The notes beneath the pieces were generated by a model. That model was not told where the DNA came from, ran no database searches, and worked only from the letters and a program-made list of their open reading frames with translations. Positions 38,331-45,672 of a stretch of 64,000 nucleotides of DNA are shown one piece after another. Location: contig NZ_POYJ01000002.1 in NCBI RefSeq assembly GCF_002895435.1, positions 1 to 64,000 of the forward strand, read 5' to 3'. Source of the stretch: Aquimarina sediminis. GTDB lineage: Bacteria; Bacteroidota; Bacteroidia; Flavobacteriales; Flavobacteriaceae. Position numbers and translations under genes: made by a program. The number at the start of each line of letters is the position of its first letter. Position 1 is the first letter of the stretch.

Positions 38331-39215
38331 ATGGTTAGAAATTTACTATATGTATTTCTTGCATTACTGATATCGAATATAGCAAAAGTGAATGCGCAAC
38401 AGGATCCGCATTTTAGCCTCTATAGATACAATATGAATGTTATCAATCCTGCATATGCTGGAACTAGCGAAAGCCTGGAAGCTTTACTAGGTTTCAGAAG
38501 TCAATGGTCTGGGATTCAGGATGGACCAGAAACACAAAATTTTAATATAAACGCTCCTATAAATAGAGATATGGGAATAGGGTTTACTATTGTTAATGAC
38601 GAGGTTTTTGTATTAAAAGAAACTCATCTATACGCTGATTTCTCTTATAAACTTCAGGTAGGATATGATGTAAACCTATATGCCGGAATCAAAGCTGGAG
38701 GAACATTTCTAAACATCAACCTTAGTGGGTTAGATGTAGACAATGACCCACTATTTAATCAGGATGTAAGTAGGTTTAACCCCAATGTAGGTATTGGATT
38801 TTATCTCAAAGCTGAAAGCTACTACATAACCTTATCCGCTCCTGCTCTTATCTCTAACGATCGATTCGAAAAAGAAGGAGTAGTACCAGTGTCTGGTAGT
38901 GAAAACACCCATATATTTCTTGGAGGAGGATATGACATCGAATTAAATGATGATTTCATATTAAAACCTTCGGTATTAAGTAAAATTGTTACAGGTGCTC
39001 CTTTGTCAATTGACCTTACTTCATCTATCATTTACAATGACCGATTTGAGTTTGGCGGCAATTATAGATGGGATGAAAGTGTTACATTTTTTACCATTAT
39101 AGGGTTTTCTGATAACTCTCTTAATTTTGGATATGCTTATGAATCAGCAACAACAGATATACAAACCTATAATAGTGGTACTCATGAAATAATTTTAAAA
39201 TTTAGATTAAACTAA
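38331..39215 (+). CDS. PorP/SprF-family T9SS membrane protein (paralogue)
   Basis: A 294-residue outer-membrane barrel, colinear with the protein at 33066: signal peptide ending NAQ, then QQDPHFSLYRYNMNVINPAY, WSGIQDGPETQNFNIN, NDEVFVLKETHLYADFSY and the ending GTHEIILKFRLN. Differences are scattered substitutions, so the two were duplicated together with their adhesins and have drifted since. It probably forms a dedicated pair with the 1175-residue protein. ATG 38331. Confidence 0.93.
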   Translation: MVRNLLYVFLALLISNIAKVNAQQDPHFSLYRYNMNVINPAYAGTSESLEALLGFRSQWSGIQDGPETQNFNINAPINRDMGIGFTIVNDEVFVLKETHLYADFSYKLQVGYDVNLYAGIKAGGTFLNINLSGLDVDNDPLFNQDVSRFNPNVGIGFYLKAESYYITLSAPALISNDRFEKEGVVPVSGSENTHIFLGGGYDIELNDDFILKPSVLSKIVTGAPLSIDLTSSIIYNDRFEFGGNYRWDESVTFFTIIGFSDNSLNFGYAYESATTDIQTYNSGTHEIILKFRLN

Positions 39216-39250
39216 ATTTTTACCTTACTTCAAAATAAGTTTAAAAAAAC

Positions 39251-39841
39251 TTACTTAATGGCATCTTTTGCCCTTACCTTACTCACAAATTCTGGAGACA
39301 AATCCAGATATGATGCTATCATATATTGTGGGACTCTCTGTGCGAATACCGGATTAGAATGGATAAAGTCTTTGTACAATTTTTCTCCTGTAAAACTACG
39401 CGTATATTTTATTCTGTTTAAGTAAGCAATATGGGTTTTTTCCATAATTACTCTAAAAAAACGTTCTATTTTAGGAAGTTTTAGCAACAGCTCCTCAAAA
39501 CAATCATTATGTAACTCTAACAATTCAGAATTTTCAATAGCCTGAATAAAGTTTTCTGATGGGTTCTGAGTTATCAAACTATTATAATTTGTAAACCACC
39601 ACTTATCAATTCCAAAATCTAAAATTCTTTCTACTCCTTTTTCATCTATATAAAAGGAGCGTAGACATCCTTTTATGATAAAGTACCTAGCCTGACAGGT
39701 TCTGCCTTCGGTAAGTAAATATTCTTTCTTTTTAAGCTTTTTTACCCTTAAATATTTATAAAACAACTGCATCTCTTCATCAGAAATATCAATATAATTT
39801 CTAACATATGTCGCTAAAGTAGTAATCATAACCTTATACAT
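39251..39841 (-). CDS. Crp/Fnr-family transcriptional regulator
   Basis: A 196-residue protein with a cyclic-nucleotide-binding-like roll (KEYLLTEGRTCQARYFIIKGCLRSFYID) and a winged-helix end (VPQYMIASYLDLSPEFVSKVRAK). As in many Bacteroidota homologues the DNA-binding domain is short. It is convergent with the PorP/SprF gene, with 35 bp between stops. It is transcribed in the same direction as the peptide genes to its right and could be their end gene or unrelated. The effector is unknown. Confidence 0.87.
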   Translation of the reverse strand: MYKVMITTLATYVRNYIDISDEEMQLFYKYLRVKKLKKKEYLLTEGRTCQARYFIIKGCLRSFYIDEKGVERILDFGIDKWWFTNYNSLITQNPSENFIQAIENSELLELHNDCFEELLLKLPKIERFFRVIMEKTHIAYLNRIKYTRSFTGEKLYKDFIHSNPVFAQRVPQYMIASYLDLSPEFVSKVRAKDAIK

Positions 39842-40055
39842 TGTGAAATCTCAAAATACTACATCTGCAACATATTAGCAAGGAAAAAGAAGCTATCTAA
39901 AAAACCATGTTTAAAACCAAATATCAGTTTAAGCTTACTGAGGACTAATCGAATAGCCGCAGTATAAAAAATCAACAAACCGAGTTTAACAAAAAAACAC
40001 TTTTTAGATAGCCTCTTATACATTTCAAAGATTAATATTTACTATAAAATAATCT

Positions 40056-40247
40056 TTAGTAAGGCATACAAGTCCCATAACCCCCATACGGAGATATAGA
40101 GCAATACCAATCCCATTCTCCTGTAGCTTCGAAACAATCTCTTTTGGTTCTACAGCCTATAGGATGTTGTATCCCTCCATTAATAGTTTCTTGTTGTTTT
40201 TTGTCCAATTGCTGAACATCTTTTAAATTTAGAATTTTTGATAACAT
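40056..40247 (-). CDS. GG-leader Cys-rich peptide precursor (peptide 1)
   Basis: A 63-residue precursor. The leader is exactly 25 residues and ends NGG (MLSKILNLKDVQQLDKKQQ then ETINGG), with the spaced Leu/Ile/Val pattern of double-glycine leaders that are cut by C39-type peptidase exporters. The core (26-63) has four Cys at 32, 38, 49 and 60 and is rich in Gly, Tyr and Trp; it starts IQHPIGCRTKRDC. An even Cys count suggests disulfides after export. It shares leader length and pattern with peptides 3 and 4 and the same 37-bp upstream element. No exporter or tailoring enzyme is nearby. Confidence 0.75.
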   Translation of the reverse strand: MLSKILNLKDVQQLDKKQQETINGGIQHPIGCRTKRDCFEATGEWDWYCSISPYGGYGTCMPY

Positions 40248-40279
40248 AATTTGTTAGATTTAAAATGAATTATAAGACG

Positions 40280-40316
40280 TACCTACTCTATCAAAAGGTT
40301 TTCGGTTTCCCCTTTA
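40280..40316 (-). promoter_or_regulatory. 37-bp conserved element upstream of peptide 1
   Basis: On the plus strand it reads TACCTACTCT, seven variable bases, then GGTTTTCGGTT and a C-run with TTTA. It is one of three copies, each 37 bp and ungapped. It ends 32 bp before the start codon of peptide 1. Similarity to the peptide 4 copy goes on further upstream (TTAACAATA and AAAATC blocks). Confidence 0.7.
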
Positions 40317-40480
40317 TCAAAATCTTCTTGTTAACAATACTTTGATTTTTATCCTAAGGTATTACCTAACAAAGGGATAGAAAAATACAACTCCCGTATA
40401 TTAGACAAAATGAGGAGTAAGAAAACACTGTTAAGAACCTATAAAACCTAATTAAGTTTGGGATAGTTAAAAAAGGAGAA

Positions 40481-40648
40481 CTAAAACACCCCTTGACCAC
40501 TTTGGCAAACGCAATGACTCTCATGAGATCCTGTATCATCATCTGTAGGGTTACACTCTCCGCCTTTTACCATTCTCATAGTACTAAGATTAATTTTAGT
40601 AATAGTAATTTTTTTAAGACTGATTCTTTTGTTTTGATATTCTTTCAT
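40481..40648 (-). CDS. Class I lanthipeptide-like precursor (peptide 2)
   Basis: A 55-residue precursor found by reading the minus strand: ATG 40648, TAG 40481. The leader is 30 residues and ends VKGG (MKEYQNKRISLKKITITKIN, LSTMRMVKGG). The basic N-terminus with LxLKKxTIxxIN is the usual pattern of Bacteroidota class I lanthipeptide precursors. The core is ECNPTDDDTGSHESHCVCQS plus five more residues, with three Cys (32, 46, 48) and several Ser/Thr (35, 39, 41, 44, 50) that could form lanthionines. No lanB/lanC-type dehydratase or cyclase is in the window, so modification is unproven. Confidence 0.72.
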   Translation of the reverse strand: MKEYQNKRISLKKITITKINLSTMRMVKGGECNPTDDDTGSHESHCVCQSGQGVF

Positions 40649-40765
40649 AATTGTTATAATTTAATATTTATGAAATAAGATACCTTCAATAAAATGTGGA
40701 TCATAATTTGTTAACCGCATTTTAAATAAATTGCGGTAGAATTCGGACGATACTTATAAATAATA

Positions 40766-42478
40766 TTACCCCAATTTTTCAATCTCCTTAATGTAGTAGG
40801 AAGGGTTTAAACCTGTTTTAGATTTAAAATGTTTTGTAAACGAGTTATCACTTTTATATCCAATTTCTAAAGCAATTGATTTAATCGAAAAAGACCTAAA
40901 TTTCTTATCATTTTTCAATTTTTTTAATGCATATTCAATCCTTAAATCATTGATATAGTCATTAAAACTTTTTTCTTTATGTGTTTTGATAATTTTTGAA
41001 AGGTATGTGGTATTTGTTTTCACTTTTTTGGCCATTGTACTTAGACTACATTCAGATTTCAAAAAATATCCTTGCTTCTCTAGCCTGTTTAACCTTTTTA
41101 GTACATTATTGATTTTCTCATTATCAATTACAACCTCCTTAGTACCTCCTTTTGACTCTATTGTTTCTGTTTTTCGTTCAGACTCCAGATTGGATATCTT
41201 CATCATTAAATTATCAAATGTAGTTTTATTTATTTTTTGTTTTTTATAGAATAACCCTCCGATCATAAATAGCGATATTAATAAAGCCAATACTACTATT
41301 ATACTATATTTTACTTCTTTTTGCTGTTTGCTTTCGAGTTTCTTTATGGTCTCTCCCAACTCCCGAGTATCCTTATTGTATATTTTATTAACAGTTTTAT
41401 CCTTTTCATCCTGAAATTTCGCCTGAAGGACTGTGTGCTTATTAAGCCAGTATTTAGATTCTCTTTCATTTCCTATAGCGTCATTACAATCAGCCAATAA
41501 TCGATACGCTTGCAAAACTCGATTATTCCTAGAATCTTTTTCTTCTAATAAACCTAATAAGCTATCCAAAGATGTGATTGCCTTTTTGTATGCTCCTTGT
41601 TTATAATAACAACGAGCAAGAAAATATTGAAGATTCATTATAGATTTTTTGTCTTTAATGTTATGAGTAAGCATAATGTTTTCTGCCAAATGCAAGTACT
41701 CAAATGCTTTAGGAATATTATTTCTATAATAAAATACTGCTCCCTTTTTAGTATTTAGATCAATAGCACCTATATGATAAGCTATAGGATCAGTGAGTCT
41801 CATTCCTATATCTGCATAATAAAGTACAGAATCGTACTTCTTTTGATCCAGATATATTTCACTAATAATCGTAATTAGGTTTACATGATTTTTGCCATTT
41901 TTGAAAGAAGAGTTTTCTGTTAATTTCAAGGAATGCTTACAGACCTCTAAGGCTTTATCTAATTGCTTCATTCTTCTACGAATCATAGTAATCCCAGAAT
42001 TTGCTACAATTTCATGTTTTACATTACCATTTTTTTGCGCAATTTTCAAAGCACTGTAATAAGAGTCCAGCGCTTTTTGATTTTTCCAATCTTTGAGATA
42101 AGAATTACCAAGTTTTAGATAAATAACAGATAAAAACTGATCGTAATTCGCTTTTTTTGCCGCCTTTGCAGCATGATCAAAATAATATGCACTTCTTTCA
42201 TATTTTCCTGTGTTGTAAAACGAAAGTGCTATATAATAATACTCATTAGTTTTTGCACTATCTTGGTTTTTGAGATTAGAAAGTGCTATTTCATATACTT
42301 TTGCCTCTTCGGGTGAAGATTTTTTTATAGATTCTCCTAATTCTTTAGATGATTTATTAATAAGGCTATCAGATATCTGTTTATTTTCTGTTTGAGCATA
42401 TATTGCCATTGTTACGAAAACAGATAATCCTATTAAAAAAAACGGAGGTATTGGTAAAAGTCTTATTCGAAAAATCAT
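40766..42478 (-). CDS. TPR-TM-AraC one-component regulator A of the peptide island
   Basis: A 570-residue regulator from ATG 42478. The longer open frame (to 42565) is rejected because it would run into the terminator of peptide 3 and because the chosen start gives a proper signal peptide (MIFRIRLLPIPPFF...YAQ). About 380 residues of TPRs follow, a membrane helix (VKYSIIVVLALLISLFMIGG), then a cytoplasmic AraC domain (NTTYLSKIIKTHKEKSFNDY; ALEIGYKSDNSFTKHFKSKT). The TPRs should face the periplasm. It is closely related to regulator B at 43577. It lies between peptide 2 and peptide 3. Confidence 0.9.
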   Translation of the reverse strand: MIFRIRLLPIPPFFLIGLSVFVTMAIYAQTENKQISDSLINKSSKELGESIKKSSPEEAKVYEIALSNLKNQDSAKTNEYYYIALSFYNTGKYERSAYYFDHAAKAAKKANYDQFLSVIYLKLGNSYLKDWKNQKALDSYYSALKIAQKNGNVKHEIVANSGITMIRRRMKQLDKALEVCKHSLKLTENSSFKNGKNHVNLITIISEIYLDQKKYDSVLYYADIGMRLTDPIAYHIGAIDLNTKKGAVFYYRNNIPKAFEYLHLAENIMLTHNIKDKKSIMNLQYFLARCYYKQGAYKKAITSLDSLLGLLEEKDSRNNRVLQAYRLLADCNDAIGNERESKYWLNKHTVLQAKFQDEKDKTVNKIYNKDTRELGETIKKLESKQQKEVKYSIIVVLALLISLFMIGGLFYKKQKINKTTFDNLMMKISNLESERKTETIESKGGTKEVVIDNEKINNVLKRLNRLEKQGYFLKSECSLSTMAKKVKTNTTYLSKIIKTHKEKSFNDYINDLRIEYALKKLKNDKKFRSFSIKSIALEIGYKSDNSFTKHFKSKTGLNPSYYIKEIEKLG

Positions 42479-42550
42479 TCTTCTGGATATAATGCACTCA
42501 TCCAAATGTAATAATTCCTTTTTTAAGACTGCTTTTGAGCTAGATACTAT

Positions 42551-42590
42551 AAAAAAATCCCCCAAAGAAAATTAAGGGGGAAAGTTATAA
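42551..42590 (-). terminator. Terminator after peptide 3
   Basis: On the minus strand CCCCC, a 12-base loop, then GGGGGATTTTTTT. The stem is short but GC-only and is followed by a 7-T run. It ends the peptide 4 - peptide 3 transcript. Confidence 0.8.
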
Positions 42591-42614
42591 TAGTTTAAAC
42601 AAACTAAGTATATC

Positions 42615-42812
42615 TTAGAATGCACATACAGAAATCACTATGGGTCTGCCATTAATTATTTTTTCCACCCCACACATTCCTGAGCAACAATCACTATCAT
42701 CAAGACATTTTCTTGCAATGTTTTGGCATCTGCCAGCACCACCATTAATTATCCTCTGATGATCTTTCTTTAAGAAAACGATACCTTTTATATCCAAAAT
42801 ATTATCAAACAT
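42615..42812 (-). CDS. GG-leader peptide precursor with knottin-like Cys pattern (peptide 3)
   Basis: A 65-residue precursor. The 25-residue leader (MFDNILDIKGIVFLKKDHQ, RIINGG) is colinear with those of peptides 1 and 4. The core (26-65) has six Cys at 29, 36, 42, 43, 47 and 63, spaced C-x6-C-x5-CC-x3-C-x15-C, which is the arrangement of inhibitor cystine-knot miniproteins. It carries the 37-bp element 15 bp upstream of its start. It is probably secreted and oxidised in the periplasm or outside; a bacteriocin or signalling role is open. Confidence 0.75.
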   Translation of the reverse strand: MFDNILDIKGIVFLKKDHQRIINGGAGRCQNIARKCLDDSDCCSGMCGVEKIINGRPIVISVCAF

Positions 42813-42827
42813 AATTTCATGTATTAT

Positions 42828-42864
42828 TACCTACTCTGTAATAAGGTTTTCGGTTACCCCTATA
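42828..42864 (-). promoter_or_regulatory. 37-bp conserved element upstream of peptide 3
   Basis: Second copy: TACCTACTCT, then AAGGTTTTCGGTT, then ACCCCTATA on the plus strand. It is 15 bp from the start codon. As this element lies between the stop of peptide 4 and the start of peptide 3, peptide 3 probably has its own promoter or 5' element. Confidence 0.72.
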
Positions 42865-42918
42865 GACTTATATCTGATGTAAGGTCTTGCCAAAGCTAAT
42901 ACTTATTACTAGGCTAAA

Positions 42919-43071
42919 CTATTTGATCATTTCATAGCAATGCCCAAATGAGCAATGACCCCCACAAAGTCTAAGACATTGATCTCCGTAGTAAACTCCG
43001 GCTTTAATTGATTTTTGTTCGTTTTTCTTTAGTGTAGTAACACCTTCCAAATCTAAAATGTTATTAAGCAT
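42919..43071 (-). CDS. AG-leader Cys-rich peptide precursor (peptide 4)
   Basis: A 50-residue precursor read directly from the sequence (ATG 43071, TAG 42919). The 25-residue leader (MLNNILDLEGVTTLKKNEQ, KSIKAG) aligns without gaps with peptides 1 and 3, but the pair before the core is AG rather than GG, still accepted by many C39 peptidases. The 25-residue core is short: VYYGDQCLRLCGGHCSFGHC plus YEMIK, with Cys at 32, 36, 40 and 45 (C-x3-C-x3-C-x4-C). His and Cys close together could also bind a metal. It is preceded at 16 bp by the 37-bp element. Confidence 0.7.
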   Translation of the reverse strand: MLNNILDLEGVTTLKKNEQKSIKAGVYYGDQCLRLCGGHCSFGHCYEMIK

Positions 43072-43087
43072 AGTTTAAAGTTTTAAT

Positions 43088-43124
43088 TACCTACTCTTTG
43101 TTAAGGTTTTCGGTTATCCCTTAT
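43088..43124 (-). promoter_or_regulatory. 37-bp conserved element upstream of peptide 4
   Basis: Third copy: TACCTACTCT, then TTAAGGTTTTCGGTT, then ATCCCTTAT on the plus strand, 16 bp from the start codon. The flank beyond it (AAAATC, TTAACAATA) resembles the peptide 1 copy, so the conserved block may be a whole promoter region. Confidence 0.72.
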
Positions 43125-43222
43125 AAAATCGACGATTAACAATATGTTAATTTTGAAACCAATGTAGGCAGGAATCAAGAGTAAGAAAAAAGATGCATCA
43201 CCAGATTGAACAAAATAGGGAT

Positions 43223-43251
43223 AAAAAACCCTACAAAGATTGCAGGGTTTT
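43223..43251 (-). terminator. Terminator after peptide 5
   Basis: On the minus strand AAAACCCT, an 11-base loop, then AGGGTTTTTT. It lies 18 bp past the peptide 5 stop. Confidence 0.78.
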
Positions 43252-43268
43252 ACACATAAACTTTTCAA

Positions 43269-43439
43269 TCAGTGAACATCGTAACAAATACTATCTCCAT
43301 ATTCTTCAATTACAGATGGCTGTACCTGAGCAGTAGTAGGACGACTTGTTCCTCCTTTAATTTGATGTAGTAATTCTACGTTAATCCTTGCTATGGTTAC
43401 TTTTTTAATGCTTAGATTTTTAGATTTGTGCTTCTTCAT
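43269..43439 (-). CDS. Class I lanthipeptide-like precursor (peptide 5)
   Basis: A 56-residue precursor (ATG 43439, TGA 43269). The 30-residue leader (MKKHKSKNLSIKKVTIARIN, VELLHQIKGG) matches peptide 2 in length, in the LSIKKVTI-type block and in the terminal KGG. The core is TSRPTTAQVQPSVIEEYGDS then ICYDVH: Thr/Ser-rich near its start but with only one Cys (52), so at most one lanthionine ring could form. It is a separate transcript between two terminators. It does not carry the 37-bp element. Confidence 0.72.
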   Translation of the reverse strand: MKKHKSKNLSIKKVTIARINVELLHQIKGGTSRPTTAQVQPSVIEEYGDSICYDVH

Positions 43440-43539
43440 TGATTAGTAGTTTTGTAAATTTTTTATAGATTTTATAATCAATCTATATTCATATTTACGG
43501 TTAGAGTTTTTAAGATAATTTTTCAATAGAATTAATACT

Positions 43540-43572
43540 AAAAAAGCTACCCTATTTTGTTCAAAATAGGGT
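43540..43572 (-). terminator. Terminator after regulator B
   Basis: A perfect stem ACCCTATTTTG/CAAAATAGGGT with a minimal loop, followed on the minus strand by AGCTTTTTT, starting a few bases past the regulator stop. Confidence 0.82.
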
Positions 43573-43576
43573 GTGT

Positions 43577-45193
43577 TTATATTGTTTTTTCCATGCTCTT
43601 CTCTTGTTTCTCAATATTTCTTATATAGTAGGATGGATTTAAGCCTGTTTTTGCTTTAAAATGTTTAGAAAAAGAATAATCACTTTTGTACCCAATCTCT
43701 GTTGCAATAGATTTAATAGAAAAAGATCTAAACTTTCTATCTACCTTAAGTCTCTTTACCACGTAGTCAATTCTTAGATCATTGATATAATCATTAAAGT
43801 TTTTCTCTTTATGCGTGTTAATAATTCTAGATAAATACGTGGCATTTGTTTTCACTTTTTTGGCTACTGCTCTTAGGTTACATTCTACTCTTAAAAAATA
43901 TTCTTGGTTCTCTAACCCATCCAATTTCTTAAGAACCTCAATAACCTTGTCGTCATTAATCACCATATTTGTGGTTTGGGCAATACTTGATTTCTGTTCA
44001 TGAGACTCTAAATGGTTTATCTTTTCCATCATATCATCAAATCGCCTTTTATTGTTTTTTTGCTTATAAAAGTACCAATACACCACACCTACTAAGATGA
44101 CTAACAAGATAACAAACCCAACATATATATATCTTTTACTTTTTTCACTTGAAGCTTGTTCTCTTTTTAAATTCACAATTTCTCTTTCGAGTTTTTCGGC
44201 TTCTTTTTCATAAATTCTATTTATTGTTTTATCCTTATTCTTTTGATAATTCTCAGTTAATTTCACATATTCATTATTCCAATACAGAGCTTTTTCATAG
44301 TCTCTTTGTTCTACAAAGCAATTTGCAAGTAACAAATACGACTGAATCACCGGAGGTTTAATCAAATCTTTTTCTTCGAGAGAATTTATAGTCATAAACA
44401 ATTGATCAATTGCTTTATCATACACCTCTTGTTCGTAATAACAGCTGGCTAAAAAGTAGTTGATATTTACAGTCGGAAAGAACCTATTCATAATATCATG
44501 ATGAGTCATTATGTCCTTTGCCTCATAGAGGTATTTCAAGGATGTATCGTATTCTTTTTTATAATAGAATATCATCCCTTTTTTGATGTAGAAATCAACC
44601 AATCCTTCTTTGTAGTCAAGTACTATACTAAGTTCTATCCCTTTTTCAGAAAAAAGTAACACCGAGTCATACTGCTCTCTAGCCAGATATATATCACTAA
44701 CAGTAGTCAGAACATTCACATGATTTTTAGTGTTTATAAAAGAGGTTTTATCAATTGATTTTATCATTTGTAAAGCAATCCTGTACGCTTTGTCCAACTG
44801 ATTCATTCTCTTTAAAACAAGGATAAGTCCAGAATTAATCATCATTTCTCTATCCAAATCTTCTATTCGTTGTGAGATTGTTAATGCAGTATAGTAAGCG
44901 TCCAGTGCCTCCTTATTTTTTCCACTTAACATATAGGCATGCCCTTTTTTTGCATCGACAATACACATAAGTGTATCATTTTTTATGGTCTTTGCAATAG
45001 CTCTCGCCTTATCAAAATACACAATGCTTTTTTCATATTGATCTGCATCGTAAAAAGAATTCCCTTTTTGAATATACTGCTCTATTGTATCGATAGTAGT
45101 ATCCTGACTAAAAACACTTATAGTGCTTAGTACAAATACAACAATCAATACAGAAATGTTTACGGATAGAGCTCGTGTAATAGAGTAAGTCAT
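43577..45193 (-). CDS. TPR-TM-AraC one-component regulator B of the peptide island
   Basis: About 538 residues from ATG 45193; a GTG five codons further upstream is possible but less likely. Signal peptide (MTYSITRALSVNISVLIVVF ... VFSQ), TPRs through about residue 330, a membrane helix (YIYVGFVILLVILVGVVYWY), a Lys/Glu linker and an AraC domain (NATYLSRIINTHKEKNFNDY; ATEIGYKSDYSFSKHFKAKT). The DNA-binding domain is nearly the same as that of regulator A, so both may recognise the same sites. It has its own terminator. Confidence 0.9.
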   Translation of the reverse strand: MTYSITRALSVNISVLIVVFVLSTISVFSQDTTIDTIEQYIQKGNSFYDADQYEKSIVYFDKARAIAKTIKNDTLMCIVDAKKGHAYMLSGKNKEALDAYYTALTISQRIEDLDREMMINSGLILVLKRMNQLDKAYRIALQMIKSIDKTSFINTKNHVNVLTTVSDIYLAREQYDSVLLFSEKGIELSIVLDYKEGLVDFYIKKGMIFYYKKEYDTSLKYLYEAKDIMTHHDIMNRFFPTVNINYFLASCYYEQEVYDKAIDQLFMTINSLEEKDLIKPPVIQSYLLLANCFVEQRDYEKALYWNNEYVKLTENYQKNKDKTINRIYEKEAEKLEREIVNLKREQASSEKSKRYIYVGFVILLVILVGVVYWYFYKQKNNKRRFDDMMEKINHLESHEQKSSIAQTTNMVINDDKVIEVLKKLDGLENQEYFLRVECNLRAVAKKVKTNATYLSRIINTHKEKNFNDYINDLRIDYVVKRLKVDRKFRSFSIKSIATEIGYKSDYSFSKHFKAKTGLNPSYYIRNIEKQEKSMEKTI

Positions 45194-45310
45194 TCTATAG
45201 GATATCACATTATGATTTATCCAAAAATAAGAATTCCTCTCTAATTCAACTCGTTGGGAGTTTGAACGTAAGTTTTAACATATCTTATTAGTTGAGAATA
45301 CTTATATAGC

Positions 45311-45670
45311 TCATCTTTTCTTACTACGTTTTGCCAAAGGATTAAAGTCCAAACACAATTGTATCCAATACTCCAGATCCTTATCGAGATCAAAACCATC
45401 GGGAGTAATAAAGACAAAACCCTTCATTGGTCTGCCAGTAAAGTCCATAGGTTGGCAGCCTTCTTTTTTCATTGCTTCTTCAGTAGCATCTACTCCAATT
45501 CTAGCCATCAATAAATCCATTTCTTTTTTCTTACTAAAATGAATACCGCAACACATCTTATCATCTACCATAAAACACAGACCTCCCATCATTTTTTTTT
45601 CATAAAAATTAGCTTTTCTTTCTTTAAAGATTCTCCGAATACGATCTGCTATATACTCATTATATGCCAT
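45311..45670 (-). CDS. TfoX N-terminal-domain protein
   Basis: A 119-residue protein (MAYNEYIADRIRRIF; KMMGGLCFMVDDKMCCGIHF; GRPMKGFVFITPDGFD) matching the TfoX/Sxy N-terminal domain alone. It lacks the C-terminal domain of the competence activator, as is usual for the stand-alone form, and ends in a basic tail (LAKRSKKR). It is two bases downstream of the DUF2461 gene, so the two form an operon. Function is not known. Confidence 0.87.
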   Translation of the reverse strand: MAYNEYIADRIRRIFKERKANFYEKKMMGGLCFMVDDKMCCGIHFSKKKEMDLLMARIGVDATEEAMKKEGCQPMDFTGRPMKGFVFITPDGFDLDKDLEYWIQLCLDFNPLAKRSKKR

Positions 45671-45672
45671 GG

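Larger units (their letters stand above)
43206..43564. repeat. 15-bp inverted repeat flanking peptide 5
   Basis: TTGAACAAAATAGGG at 43206-43220 is the exact reverse complement of CCCTATTTTGTTCAA at 43550-43564. The arms enclose the peptide 5 gene and both overlap hairpin terminators. It may come from duplication of a terminator arm, or mark the ends of a small cassette. Confidence 0.6.

Noticed and set aside
42479-42565. Longer N-terminus for regulator A
   Set aside because: It would begin inside the terminator hairpin of peptide 3 and would put a hydrophilic extension before the signal peptide.
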